DNA of 64,000 bases from JAIBJN01 sp963699495 (GTDB lineage: Bacteria > Actinomycetota > Thermoleophilia > Gaiellales > Gaiellaceae). A program made the position numbers and the translations under genes. This document shows positions 29,197 to 41,116 of the stretch, in pieces. Every line of letters starts with the position of its first letter. Position 1 is the stretch's first letter. The notes under the pieces are model-generated. The model worked only from the letters and a program-made list of their open reading frames with translations, did not search any database and had not been told where the DNA came from. The stretch lies in NCBI GenBank assembly GCA_963699495.1, contig CAVOUB010000002.1:1-64000 (forward strand), written 5' to 3'.

Positions 29197-29244
29197 ACGC
29201 CCGGGGGTCAGACCCCCACGCCCGGGGTCAGACCCCGGGCGTGG
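29197..29244. repeat. Tandem GC-rich palindromes with a GGGGTCAGACCCC core
   Basis: Two related units lie side by side. The first has GGGGGTCAGACCCCC; the second forms a perfect 13-base-arm hairpin, CCACGCCCGGGGT (29216-29228) with ACCCCGGGCGTGG (29232-29244) around CAG. It lies between the serine hydrolase and a small membrane protein gene. It could be a dispersed extragenic palindrome or a bidirectional terminator; there is no T-run. Confidence 0.6.
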
Positions 29245-29282
29245 CTCCCAGGGACATGCCTGTGGACGGCTACGCTAAGAGC

Positions 29283-29471
29283 GTGGCCGAGTGGATCGTC
29301 ATCGGTGTGCTGTACGCCTTCGGGCTCCTCTTTTTCCAGCTCCTCGGCGGCATCGGCGCGGCCGGCCGGGCGATCGAGCGCTGGGGGCGAGAGAGCTCCG
29401 TCCGCCGCCTCGAGCGGGAGGGCCTCACGCCCGAGAGCTTCGCCCGCTCGCGCCTCGGCCGGCGGGGCTAG
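29283..29471 (+). CDS. Small membrane protein, unknown
   Basis: 62 residues from GTG 29283 with one N-terminal helix (WIVIGVLYAFGLLFFQLLGGI) and a charged C-terminal half (RWGRESSVRRLEREGLTPESF). TACGCT at 29271-29276, six bases before the start, looks like a -10 box of a leaderless transcript. An in-frame GTG at 29262 is an alternative. Its 3' end overlaps the convergent cNMP-like gene. No family is recognised. Confidence 0.5.
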   Translation: MAEWIVIGVLYAFGLLFFQLLGGIGAAGRAIERWGRESSVRRLEREGLTPESFARSRLGRRG

Positions 29472-29764
29472 GACGGCTTCGAGGCGATCGTCTCGTAGAC
29501 GACGCGATCGCAGGTCGCGAGCGCGGCCGGCGTCAGAGCCCGCACCTGCCCGGAGGCGTGATCTCCGGGCCGGAGGACGCCCTCAGCGCCGGTCAGCAAG
29601 CCGCTGAGGACGACGGCGAAGCGCTCGCCGGCATCGAGCTCCTCGCCGGCGCCGAGCTCGTGCCGCTCCATCTCGCGGGCGAGCCGGGTCAGAGTCTCCC
29701 CGGGAAGGGTGGAGAGCTCGGCGACCCGTGCCAGCTCGTGAACCGTCGCCGCCTGGTGCCTCAC
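29468..29764 (-). CDS. Short cyclic-nucleotide-binding-like protein
   Basis: 98 residues from GTG 29764. The opening VHELARVAELSTLPGETLTRLAREMERHELGAGEEL follows the pattern of the first helix and strands of a cNMP-binding (Crp-like) domain, but the protein stops after about one domain and lacks a DNA-binding helix-turn-helix and the phosphate-binding cassette is not evident. It may be a degenerate sensor domain. It is divergent from the NUDIX gene, with about 60 bases between. Confidence 0.5.
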   Translation of the reverse strand: MRHQAATVHELARVAELSTLPGETLTRLAREMERHELGAGEELDAGERFAVVLSGLLTGAEGVLRPGDHASGQVRALTPAALATCDRVVYETIASKPS

Positions 29765-29825
29765 ACGCCCTGCACTCGCTCGGCGGCCTCCGGAGGCTCC
29801 GAAATGGACATATAGGCTCGATCCT

Positions 29826-30344
29826 ATGGCAACCTCGTCGCAACTCGCGGAGTGGGGCACGTGCCCGCGGTGCCGGGCCCCGCTCGAGCATGCGGAGCGT
29901 TCCGTTCGCTGTCCCTCGTGCGGGCTGGAGGAGTACGCGACCCCGGCTCCGACCGCGAGCGCGCTCGTCCGGGACGACGCGGGCCGCATCCTTCTCGCCC
30001 GCCGCGCCGTTGACCCGGGCGCCGGCCTCTGGGACCTGCTCGGCGGCTTCATCGATGAAGGCGAGGAGCCGCTCCAGGCGTTGCGGCGTGAGCTGCGGGA
30101 GGAGACCGGGCTCGAGATCGAGGCGGGAGAGTTCCTCGGCGGGATGCCCGACAGCTACGGCGAGGACGGGAAGTGGACGCTGAACCTCTACTGGGACGCA
30201 CGCCTCGGGCCCGGTGAGCCACGGCCGGCAGACGACGTCGCCGAGCTCGCCTGGTTTTCTGCAGACGGGCTTCCCCCCAGGGAGGAGTTCGCGTTCCCGA
30301 ACACAGTGGAGCTCCTCGAGCGGGCCGGGGCGGCCTTCTCGTAG
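29826..30344 (+). CDS. NUDIX hydrolase with N-terminal zinc ribbon
   Basis: 172 residues. The first ~35 hold a four-cysteine zinc ribbon (CPRC and CPSCG), followed by the NUDIX box GGFIDEGEEPLQALRRELREET with all metal-binding acids in place. The architecture resembles NADH pyrophosphatase (NudC) relatives and ADP-ribose hydrolases; the substrate is a nucleotide diphosphate derivative. TAGGCT about seven bases before ATG 29826 suggests a leaderless mRNA. The next gene starts two bases after the stop. Confidence 0.82.
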   Translation: MATSSQLAEWGTCPRCRAPLEHAERSVRCPSCGLEEYATPAPTASALVRDDAGRILLARRAVDPGAGLWDLLGGFIDEGEEPLQALRRELREETGLEIEAGEFLGGMPDSYGEDGKWTLNLYWDARLGPGEPRPADDVAELAWFSADGLPPREEFAFPNTVELLERAGAAFS

Positions 30345-30345
30345 C

Positions 30346-31185
30346 GTGCTCGGCCCGCTGCTCGCGCTCACCGCGAGCCTCAGCTGGGGCGTCGGTGACT
30401 TCCTCGCCGGGCTCCGGGCCAGGCGTCTCCCGGTTCTGACCGTCCTCGTCGTCTCACAGGCCGCCGGTGTGACGACGATCGCGCTGGTCGTCGCCCTCCG
30501 GGGCGACGGGCCCCCGGCGGCGCGCTACCTCGCCTACGCGGCACTGGCGGGCGTCGCCGGGGCCATCGGGCTTGCGGCGCTGTACCGAGGGCTTGCGGTC
30601 GGGTCGATGAGCGTCGTCGCGCCGATCTCGGCGACCGCGGCCGTCGTCCCGGTCTTGTACGGAGTCCTCACCGGTGAGCGGCCGAGCGCCGCCCAGGGCG
30701 CCGGGATCGCACTTGCAGTCGTGGGCGTGGTCTTCGCCTCCCGGGCGCGCGGCGTCGACGGCCGCGGCAGGACGGTCGCCGAGGGAGCCGGGCTCGCCCT
30801 CGTCGCGGCGCTCGCCTTCGGCCTGCTCCTGGTCGCGCTCGGCGAGGCCAGCGAAGGCGACGCCCTCTGGGGGACGCTGGCGATGCGCGCGACCTCGTTC
30901 AGCCTGCTCGCCCTCACGGCGCTCCTCGTCCGCCCGAGCTTCGCGCTCGCCCACCGCGACCTGTCGATCCTCGTGCTGATCGGCGTCCTCGACACCGCGG
31001 GCAACGCGCTCTTCGCGCTCGCGACCACCAAGAGCCTGTTGAGCCTCGTGGCCGTCCTCGGGCAGCTCTATCCGGTCGTCACCGTCCTGCTGGCGAGGAT
31101 CCTCCTCGGCGAGCGGCTCTCGCCTTCCCAGGGAGCCGGGGTCGTCAGCGCCTTCGCCGGCGTTGTGCTCATCACCGCCGGTTAG
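30346..31185 (+). CDS. EamA/DMT-family transporter
   Basis: 279 residues with ten predicted helices in two EamA repeats; the second ends LGQLYPVVTVLLARILLGERLSPSQ, a family hallmark. GTG 30346 follows the NUDIX stop by one base, so the two are probably one transcript. The substrate is unknown; some relatives export amino acids or nucleobases. Confidence 0.78.
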   Translation: MLGPLLALTASLSWGVGDFLAGLRARRLPVLTVLVVSQAAGVTTIALVVALRGDGPPAARYLAYAALAGVAGAIGLAALYRGLAVGSMSVVAPISATAAVVPVLYGVLTGERPSAAQGAGIALAVVGVVFASRARGVDGRGRTVAEGAGLALVAALAFGLLLVALGEASEGDALWGTLAMRATSFSLLALTALLVRPSFALAHRDLSILVLIGVLDTAGNALFALATTKSLLSLVAVLGQLYPVVTVLLARILLGERLSPSQGAGVVSAFAGVVLITAG

Positions 31186-31221
31186 AGCCCGAAAAAGCGA
31201 CTAGCCGGACGGCCAGGAACG

Positions 31222-31267
31222 ATAGGCCAAACGGCCTATATAGGCCTCGTGGCCCTCAGCCGATAAT
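31222..31267 (+). promoter_or_regulatory. AGGCC inverted repeats next to a -10 box
   Basis: ATAGGCC (31222-31228) and GGCCTAT (31233-31239) form a perfect inverted repeat with a four-base spacer, and a third AGGCCT follows at 31242-31247. GATAAT at 31262-31267 ends nine bases before the ATG at 31277. The repeats overlap the expected -35, as an operator would. Confidence 0.4.
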
Positions 31268-31276
31268 CGTGCAGGC

Positions 31277-31417
31277 ATGGACTACGGGACACACTTGATC
31301 GAAGACCACCTGCGCGACGACTGGGTCGACGCCTGGATTGCGGAGGGCCTCGACGCCGTCGAGACGTTCCTCCGCAACCATGCGGCGTTCGACACCTTTC
31401 TCGAAGACCGCGAGTAG
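31277..31417 (+). CDS. Small acidic protein, unknown
   Basis: A 46-residue open frame: starts MDYGTHLIEDHLRDDWVDAW, contains AWIAEGLDAVETFLRNHAAF and ends FLEDRE. It is acidic, likely all-helical, and has the strong third-position GC bias of the neighbouring genes, which supports coding. A near-consensus GATAAT box lies nine bases upstream and there is no Shine-Dalgarno, so translation would be leaderless. No family is recognised. Confidence 0.5.
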   Translation: MDYGTHLIEDHLRDDWVDAWIAEGLDAVETFLRNHAAFDTFLEDRE

Positions 31418-31431
31418 ACGGTCCCGAGGGG

Positions 31432-31755
31432 TTAAGCCTCTTCGGCGAGCCCGAGCGACCGCTCGAGCATCCGCTTCGGCTGTGCGCCGACGGCGGCCGC
31501 CGTGGGCTCCCCGTCCCTGAAGAGAAGGATCGTGGGGATCGAGAGGATCCCGTAGCGCTGCTGCAGCTCCGGCTCCTCGTCGATGTTCACCTTCACGACG
31601 CGGAGCTCCTCCGCGCGCTCCTCGGCGATCTGCTCGAGGATGGGCGAGACGGCGCGGCAGGGGCCGCACCACTGCGCCCAGAAGTCAACGATCACCGGGG
31701 TCTCGCTCTGGAGCACCTCGGCGTCGAATTGGGAGGTCGTGATGGTTTCTGGCAT
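31432..31755 (-). CDS. trxA: Thioredoxin
   Basis: 107 residues, the canonical length, with the active site WCGPC at residues 29-33 and the cis-proline element GILSIPTILLFRDGEP. It reduces cytoplasmic disulfides using thioredoxin reductase, which is not in this window. It is divergent from the IleRS-family gene, with 28 bases between starts. A second, operon-specific thioredoxin lies at 50266-50598. Confidence 0.92.
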   Translation of the reverse strand: MPETITTSQFDAEVLQSETPVIVDFWAQWCGPCRAVSPILEQIAEERAEELRVVKVNIDEEPELQQRYGILSIPTILLFRDGEPTAAAVGAQPKRMLERSLGLAEEA

Positions 31756-31768
31756 GCCCCTTCAAACG

Positions 31769-31783
31769 TAGACTGACCTCCAG
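31769..31783 (+). promoter_or_regulatory. -10 box for a leaderless start
   Basis: TAGACT at 31769-31774 ends nine bases before ATG 31784, with no Shine-Dalgarno between. The same hexamer and a seven-base spacing precede the ABC ATPase gene at 45525. Confidence 0.45.
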
Positions 31784-34700
31784 ATGTTCCGCGCGCTGCC
31801 ACGCGTCCCCGACCACCCCGCCGTCGAGCTCGAGATCCTCCAAATCTGGGAGGAACGCGGCACCTTCGACAGGCTGCGCGAGCAGAACCGCGGGGGCCCG
31901 ATCTGGAGCTTCTTCGACGGTCCGGTCACCGCGAACAAGGCGCTCGCCATCCACACCGCCTGGGGCCGGACGCTCAAGGACGTCTTCCAGCGCTACAAAG
32001 CGCTGCGCGGCTTCGACCAGCGCTACCAGAACGGCTTCGACTGCCAGGGTCTCTGGATCGAGGTGGGCGTCGAGCGCGAGCTCGGCCTCAACTCGAAGCG
32101 GGAGATCGAGGAGTACGGCCTGGCCGAGTTCGCGCGCAAGTGCCGCGAGAAGGTCGTCTGGTCGGCGAACGAGCTGACCCGCGGGTCGAAGCGGCTCGGC
32201 CAGTGGATGGACTGGGAGAACAGCTACTTCACGTTCTCCGACACGAACATCGAGTACATCTGGCGCTTCCTCAAGCACGTCCACGAGCAGGGCTACCTCT
32301 TCATGGGCCACCGCTCGACCGAGTGGTGCCCGCGCTGCGGGACGTCCATCTCCGCCCACGAGCTCGTCGGCAACTACGAGGACCGCACCGACCCCTCGCT
32401 CTTCGTCCGCTTCCCGCTCGTCGACCGCCCCGGCCAGTCGCTCGCCGTCTGGACGACGACCCCCTGGACGCTGCCCGCGAACGTCGCCGCCGCCGTCAAC
32501 CCCGAGGCCGAGTACGGGCTGCAGCCCGACGGGAGCTGGTGGGCGGTCGGGCTCGCGCCCGAGGCGGAGTTCGTCGAGCGCGCCCGCGGCGTCGAGCTCG
32601 TCGGCCTGCGCTACGAGGGGCCGTTCGACCAGCTGGCGGCCGTCGAGGAGGTGGAGCACCGCGTCATCCCGTGGGAGGACGTCTCCCTGGAGGAGGGAAC
32701 CGGCATCGTCCACATCGCGCCGGGCTGCGGCGCCGAGGACTTCGAGCTCTCGCGCGTCCACGACCTGCCGGTGGTCATGCCGGTCGACGAGGCCGGCCGC
32801 TTCTACCCCGAGTTCGGGTGGCTGCACGGCCTCAGCACCGTGGAGGCCGCCGAGCAGATCGTCGTCGACCTGGGCGAGCGCAGGAAGCTCATCTCCGCGG
32901 GCGAGATCGAGCATCGCTATCCCTTCTGCTGGCGCTGCCACACGCCGTTGATCTTCCGCATCGCCGACGACTGGTTCATCGCCGTCGACGAGCTGCGGCC
33001 GAAGCTGCTCGAGGCCAACGCGACCGTGAAGTGGACGCCGGAGTACTTCGGCAAGCGCATGGACGACTGGCTGCGCAACATGGGGGACTGGAACATCTCC
33101 CGCCGCCGCTACTTCGGCCTGCCGCTCCCGATCTACCCGTGCGACGACTGCGGCCACCTCACCGTCGTCGGCTCGAAGGCGGAGCTCACCGAGCTGGCCA
33201 CCGCCGGGATCGACCAGCTCGAGGAGCTGCACCGGCCCTGGGTGGACGAAGTCACGATCCGCTGCGAGGGCTGCGGGGCCGAAGGGGTGCGCCGCATTCC
33301 CGAGGTCGGCGACGTCTGGCTCGACGCCGGGATCGTCCCGTTCTCGACCCTCGGCTGGCAGAGCCCGAAGTGGGTCGAGAACGGCTACGCCACCGGCGCT
33401 TCCGAGGGGCTCTCGGGAGCCGACCTGCCGGACCATGCCTACTGGGAGCAGTGGTTCCCCGCCGACTGGGTCTCCGAGATGCGTGAGCAGATCCGCCTCT
33501 GGTTCTACTCGCAGCTCTTCATGTCCGTCGCCCTCATCGGGCGCGCGCCGTTCCGCGAGGTGCTCGGGTACGAGAAGATGCTCGACGAGCGCGGCCAGGA
33601 GATGCACGGCTCGTGGGGGAACATGATCGACGCGGAGGACGCGTTCGCCCGCATGGGCGCCGACGTCATGCGCTGGCAGTTCTGTGCGCAGCCACCCGAC
33701 CGAAACCTCCTCTTCGGCTACGGCCCGGCCAACGAGATCAAGAAGAAGCTCCTCACCTTCTGGAACTCGGTCCGCTTCCTCGTCGACTACGGGAACATCG
33801 GGGGCTTCCAGCCGACCTTCGCGGACCTCGAGACGCCGCCGCTAGGGGAGGGCTCGCGCCCGCTCGACCGCTGGCTGGTGGCGCGCACGCAGGAGTACGT
33901 CGCCGACGCGACCCGGGCGCTCGAGGACCAGCTGACGCACAGGGTCATCGAGGCCTTCGAGGAGTTCGTGGACGACGTCTCGAACTGGTACATCCGCCGT
34001 TCGCGCCGCCGGTTTTGGGACGGCGACGAGGCCGCGTTGCGGGTGCTCTGGCACGCGCTCGTGCAGGGGATCCGGGCGATCTCGCCGGTGATGCCCTTCC
34101 TCGCCGAGCACCTATGGCGGAACCTCGTTACCGAGGCTTGCGAGGAGGCGCCCGAGAGCGTCTTCCTGGCCGGCTGGCCGGAGGTGGGCGAGCCGGACCG
34201 CGGGCTGCTCGAGGAGATCCGCGAGGTGCGCGCCGTCGTCGAGCTCGGCCACCGGGCGCGCGGCCTCGCCGAGATCAAGCTCCGCCAGCCCCTGCGGGCG
34301 CTCGTCGTCGAGGGAGCCGAGCGGGCGCGCGGCCACGCGGACGAGATCGCTGAGGAGCTGCGCGTGAAGGCCGTCGCCTTCGAGCCCATCGCGGGCGCGA
34401 CCGTTCGGGCGAAGCCCAACCTCAAGCTGCTCGGGCCCAAGCTCGGCGCGGCGCTCCCTGCTCTCAGCGCGGCGCTCGCCGAAGGCCGGTTCGAGCGGCT
34501 GCCCGACGGACGCGTGCGGGCGGAGGGGCACGAGCTGGAGCCGGATGAGGTCTTCGTGGAGCGCGCGGCGCCCGAAGGGTGGGCGCTCTCGGAGGAGGGC
34601 GCGCTCTCGGTCGCCCTCGACATGCGCCTCGACTCCGAGCTCGAGCTCGAAGGGCGGGTCATCGACCTGGTACACGCCGTGAACTCGATGCGGAAGGAGC

Positions 34701-34840
34701 AGGGGCTCGAAGTCACCGACCGCATCGTCCTGACGCTCCCCGACGGCGACGACCTGCGGCGCTTCGAGGACTGGATCAAGTCCGAGACGCTCGCCGTCGA
34801 CATCGAGCACGGGCCCGATTTGAGCGTGCGCAAGGTCTAG
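31784..34840 (+). CDS. ileS: IleRS-family class I aminoacyl-tRNA synthetase homologue with degenerate HIGH and KMSKS motifs
   Basis: 1018 residues, the length of type-2 bacterial IleRS. The overall fold is clear: the segment before the Rossmann motif (SFFDGPVTANKALAIHTAWG), the editing domain with WTTTPWTLPAN and GIVHIAPGCGAEDFEL, zinc ligands in WCPRCG and CWRCHT, and an anticodon-binding C-terminus. However, HIGH (residues 55-58) reads AIHT and KMSKS (606-610) reads EMHGS, so both catalytic lysines and both motif histidines' normal positions are lost. The editing pocket looks intact. It may be a real but unusual IleRS or a paralogue specialised in editing. It is leaderless and divergent from trxA. 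Confidence 0.75.
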   Translation: MFRALPRVPDHPAVELEILQIWEERGTFDRLREQNRGGPIWSFFDGPVTANKALAIHTAWGRTLKDVFQRYKALRGFDQRYQNGFDCQGLWIEVGVERELGLNSKREIEEYGLAEFARKCREKVVWSANELTRGSKRLGQWMDWENSYFTFSDTNIEYIWRFLKHVHEQGYLFMGHRSTEWCPRCGTSISAHELVGNYEDRTDPSLFVRFPLVDRPGQSLAVWTTTPWTLPANVAAAVNPEAEYGLQPDGSWWAVGLAPEAEFVERARGVELVGLRYEGPFDQLAAVEEVEHRVIPWEDVSLEEGTGIVHIAPGCGAEDFELSRVHDLPVVMPVDEAGRFYPEFGWLHGLSTVEAAEQIVVDLGERRKLISAGEIEHRYPFCWRCHTPLIFRIADDWFIAVDELRPKLLEANATVKWTPEYFGKRMDDWLRNMGDWNISRRRYFGLPLPIYPCDDCGHLTVVGSKAELTELATAGIDQLEELHRPWVDEVTIRCEGCGAEGVRRIPEVGDVWLDAGIVPFSTLGWQSPKWVENGYATGASEGLSGADLPDHAYWEQWFPADWVSEMREQIRLWFYSQLFMSVALIGRAPFREVLGYEKMLDERGQEMHGSWGNMIDAEDAFARMGADVMRWQFCAQPPDRNLLFGYGPANEIKKKLLTFWNSVRFLVDYGNIGGFQPTFADLETPPLGEGSRPLDRWLVARTQEYVADATRALEDQLTHRVIEAFEEFVDDVSNWYIRRSRRRFWDGDEAALRVLWHALVQGIRAISPVMPFLAEHLWRNLVTEACEEAPESVFLAGWPEVGEPDRGLLEEIREVRAVVELGHRARGLAEIKLRQPLRALVVEGAERARGHADEIAEELRVKAVAFEPIAGATVRAKPNLKLLGPKLGAALPALSAALAEGRFERLPDGRVRAEGHELEPDEVFVERAAPEGWALSEEGALSVALDMRLDSELELEGRVIDLVHAVNSMRKEQGLEVTDRIVLTLPDGDDLRRFEDWIKSETLAVDIEHGPDLSVRKV

Positions 34841-34944
34841 CCAGGCCCGGCCGATGTTTATGACTTACAAAGCATCGTTATAGACCTTTCAAAGATGGGC
34901 CGGTCGGCCTATTGGAACCGGCGACAACTGGCGTTAGCGTGGCG

Positions 34945-35047
34945 TCACTGGGCGATGCGAACCGCGGTGTGTGTCCCTGGCCATGTAAATCCGCGGTGAG
35001 CAATCTGGGAAGGCCCGTCGCGCTTACCCCCCGAGCGGCGGGCTTTT
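34945..35047 (+). ncRNA. Candidate small RNA ending in a terminator
   Basis: The 285-base gap between the IleRS-family gene and the sensor kinase has no convincing reading frame. After a TTAGCGT box near 34934-34940 comes about 100 bases with two copies of CCGCGGTG able to pair, then a strong terminator. Size and layout suit a free-standing small RNA. The terminator loop holds a run of six C residues, reminiscent of actinobacterial 6C RNA, but a second C-loop hairpin is not seen. It could equally be a leader of the kinase gene. Confidence 0.35.
35013..35047 (+). terminator. Rho-independent terminator
   Basis: GCCCGTCGC (35013-35021) pairs with GCGGCGGGC (35035-35043), nine pairs with one G-U, around a 13-base C-rich loop, followed by TTTT and further pyrimidines. 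It ends the candidate small RNA and lies about 80 bases before the kinase start. Confidence 0.65.
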
Positions 35048-35125
35048 CCCTTTCTGGAGACAGGCTAGAAGCGGGGCCCACGACGGCCTGGCCGCGCCCT
35101 GCCTATCATCAACGCAGGACGCCCG

Positions 35126-39051
<3,926 letters not shown>

Positions 39052-39055
<4 letters not shown>

Positions 39056-39489
39056 CCCTCGTGCTCGTCATCGACGACGAAGCGCCGATCCGGCTCCTCT
39101 GCCGCGTGAACCTCGAGGCCGAGGGCATGCGCGTGAGCGAGGCGGGCGACGGCCCCGGCGGGCTCGAGCTCGCGCGCGCGCAGCAGCCCGACGTCATCCT
39201 CCTCGACGTGATGATGCCGGGGCTCGACGGGTGGCGTGTCGCCGAGATGCTCCTCGACGACCAGGTCACGCGAGACATTCCGATCGTCTTCCTGACGGCC
39301 CGGGCGGACGTCCGCGACCGGGCGCGGGGGATCGACCTCGGCGGCCTCGAGTACATCACCAAGCCCTTCAACCCGGTGGAGCTGGCCTCGCTCGTTCGCG
39401 GGGTGCTGGCCGCGGTCGAGCGCGGTGAGCGCGAGCGGCTGCGCAGCGACAAGGTGGCGCAGCTGCGCGAGCTCTTCGAGGGCGTCTAG
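39052..39489 (+). CDS. Single-domain response regulator
   Basis: 145 residues made of a receiver domain and a short charged helix. Acidic pocket DDEAP, phospho-acceptor Asp52 in VILLDVMMPGLDG, Thr in FLTARA and Lys in YITKPFNP are all present. No output domain follows, so it acts by protein contact or as a phosphorelay carrier. GTG 39052 overlaps the kinase stop, so the kinase is its probable partner. Confidence 0.88.
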
Positions 39490-39500
39490 AGCCGACGGCT

Positions 39501-39938
39501 CTAGCGGAAGCGCGCGACGGCCATCTTGACGCAGCCGTAGCCGCGCCAGGAGCCGCGCGTCCAGCCTGCGCCGACGAAGCGGAAGCCCGGCCGGAGGAGC
39601 AGCACGCGGTGGCCTGGGCTGTCGAGCCACATCCGGACGGCCTGGGCCGGCGTGAACCAGGAGCACGTCCCCCACGCGATGATCTCGCCGGTTCCCGGTG
39701 CGAGGCGCGCGTGGTAGAAGGAGTCCGCCCGCACGAGATACCGCGACCAGGAATGGGCGCCCCGGCTCAGGCCCGGGGCGATTCGCACGTGGCGCAGGCC
39801 GTGCGCGGCGCGCATGTCGTTGATCCTCTCGACGAGGCGCTTCTCGATCTGGTTGGGCGCGGCCTGGGCGGGCGCGGCAAGCGCGACCGCACAGACACAG
39901 GTCACGAGGGCAAGTGGTGTTCTCAGGCGTCCCGGCAT
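39501..39938 (-). CDS. Secreted CAP (SCP/PR1) domain protein
   Basis: 145 residues from ATG 39938 (an earlier ATG at 39968 is possible). Signal peptide TPLALVTCVCAVALAAPAQA is followed by a CAP domain: VERINDMRAAHGLRHVRIAP, SRYLVRADSFYHARLAPG and MWLDSPGHRVLLLRPGFRFVGAGW, the usual SxGHRxxxL region. Bacterial CAP proteins are exported; their role is mostly unknown. It converges on the response regulator. Confidence 0.8.
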   Translation of the reverse strand: MPGRLRTPLALVTCVCAVALAAPAQAAPNQIEKRLVERINDMRAAHGLRHVRIAPGLSRGAHSWSRYLVRADSFYHARLAPGTGEIIAWGTCSWFTPAQAVRMWLDSPGHRVLLLRPGFRFVGAGWTRGSWRGYGCVKMAVARFR

Positions 39939-40080
39939 GCGGCGAGGTTGCCAAACCAATGTCGGCATCCGGTTCGGAAAGCGTTAGCGTTCTCTGAAGA
40001 CGGCGATCTCACGAGCTGCCACGCGCGAGGTCGCGGGAGATTGCCACATCTTCCTGCATTTTGCGGAGATCCTCGTGCTG

Positions 40081-41058
40081 TTAGTCACGATCTTCGCCAC
40101 GGGCCGTCTGGGCGAGCAGGACGCCGGCGAGCACGATCAGGCCGCCGGCTATCTGCACCCCGGCAAGCTCCTCGCCGAGCCAGATCCAGGCGAAGATCGC
40201 CGCCAGCACGGGCTCGAGCATGGCCACGATCGTCACGCGCGTCGCGGGGACGTGGTGCAAGGCGCTCACCAGGAAGATGAAAGGGACGACCGTCCCGAGC
40301 ACGACCAGGTAGCCGAGCAGGAGCCAGACCGGGACGTCGACGTCCTCGAAGCGGCCGAGCAGCGAGACGCTGCCGTCCACGACGCCGACCGGGAACGTCC
40401 ACCAGGGCTGGAAGATCGCCCAGAAGAGCGCCGCGAAGGAGAAGCCCCAGGCCAGCAGCGAGTAGACGTCACGACCGCCCTCGAGCGAGTGCTCGGCCAT
40501 GAGCACGTAAGCGGCGTAGGCGACGGCCGTCACGAGGCAGGCGAGGACGCCGAGCCCGTCCAGGGAGGAGCCTCCCCAGAGCTCCACGACGAGCGACAGG
40601 CCGAGCAGGCAGAGGGCGATCGCCAGCCAGAGGCGCCGCCGCACGGGCTCGTGGACGTAGAAGCGGGCCCAGAGGGCGACGAAGACCGGCGCCAGGTACT
40701 GGATGACGAGGGCGATCCCGATGTCGAGGCGACGGATGCCGACGAAGTAGAAGAGCTGGACGAAGGCAAGGCCGAAGATCCCGAAGATCGCGAGGAAGCG
40801 AAGCTCGCGGCGGTTCGTGCGCAGCGTCGCCGGGCGGATGATCGCGACCGCGACGACGAGGATCAGCGCGGCCCCGGTCGCGCGCACCTCCGCCAGCCGC
40901 AGGGAAGAGAGCCCCGCGGAGTCCAGCAAGACCTTGGCGATGACCGCGTTCAGCGACCAGAGGACGACCGCGGACCAGACGAGGGCGTAGCCGAGCGCCG
41001 GACGGGGGACCGGGCGCTTCGACTCGAGGGCAGGCGGCGCGAAAGGGGCGTCGGCCAC
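40081..41058 (-). CDS. EamA/DMT-family transporter
   Basis: 325 residues from GTG 41058, with ten helices in two EamA repeats. The second repeat has VPATRVTIVAMLEPVLAAIFAWIWLGEEL, the family hallmark for the last three helices, and YVLMAEHSLEGGRDVYSLLAW in between. A TATCGT hexamer about nine bases upstream on the minus strand suggests a leaderless start. It is divergent from a second EamA gene, 58 bases away, which is a common paired arrangement. Confidence 0.8.
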   Translation of the reverse strand: MADAPFAPPALESKRPVPRPALGYALVWSAVVLWSLNAVIAKVLLDSAGLSSLRLAEVRATGAALILVVAVAIIRPATLRTNRRELRFLAIFGIFGLAFVQLFYFVGIRRLDIGIALVIQYLAPVFVALWARFYVHEPVRRRLWLAIALCLLGLSLVVELWGGSSLDGLGVLACLVTAVAYAAYVLMAEHSLEGGRDVYSLLAWGFSFAALFWAIFQPWWTFPVGVVDGSVSLLGRFEDVDVPVWLLLGYLVVLGTVVPFIFLVSALHHVPATRVTIVAMLEPVLAAIFAWIWLGEELAGVQIAGGLIVLAGVLLAQTARGEDRD

Positions 41059-41116
41059 GGGCGCGCAACGATATCGCCCGCTCCGGCGCACTCGTCGCGC
41101 GTAGCGTTCCGGCGAG

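Noticed and set aside
34841..35125. T-box, c-di-GMP or SRP RNA in the gap before the sensor kinase
   Set aside because: None of the diagnostic conserved stretches of those RNAs is present; only a generic small RNA candidate is kept.
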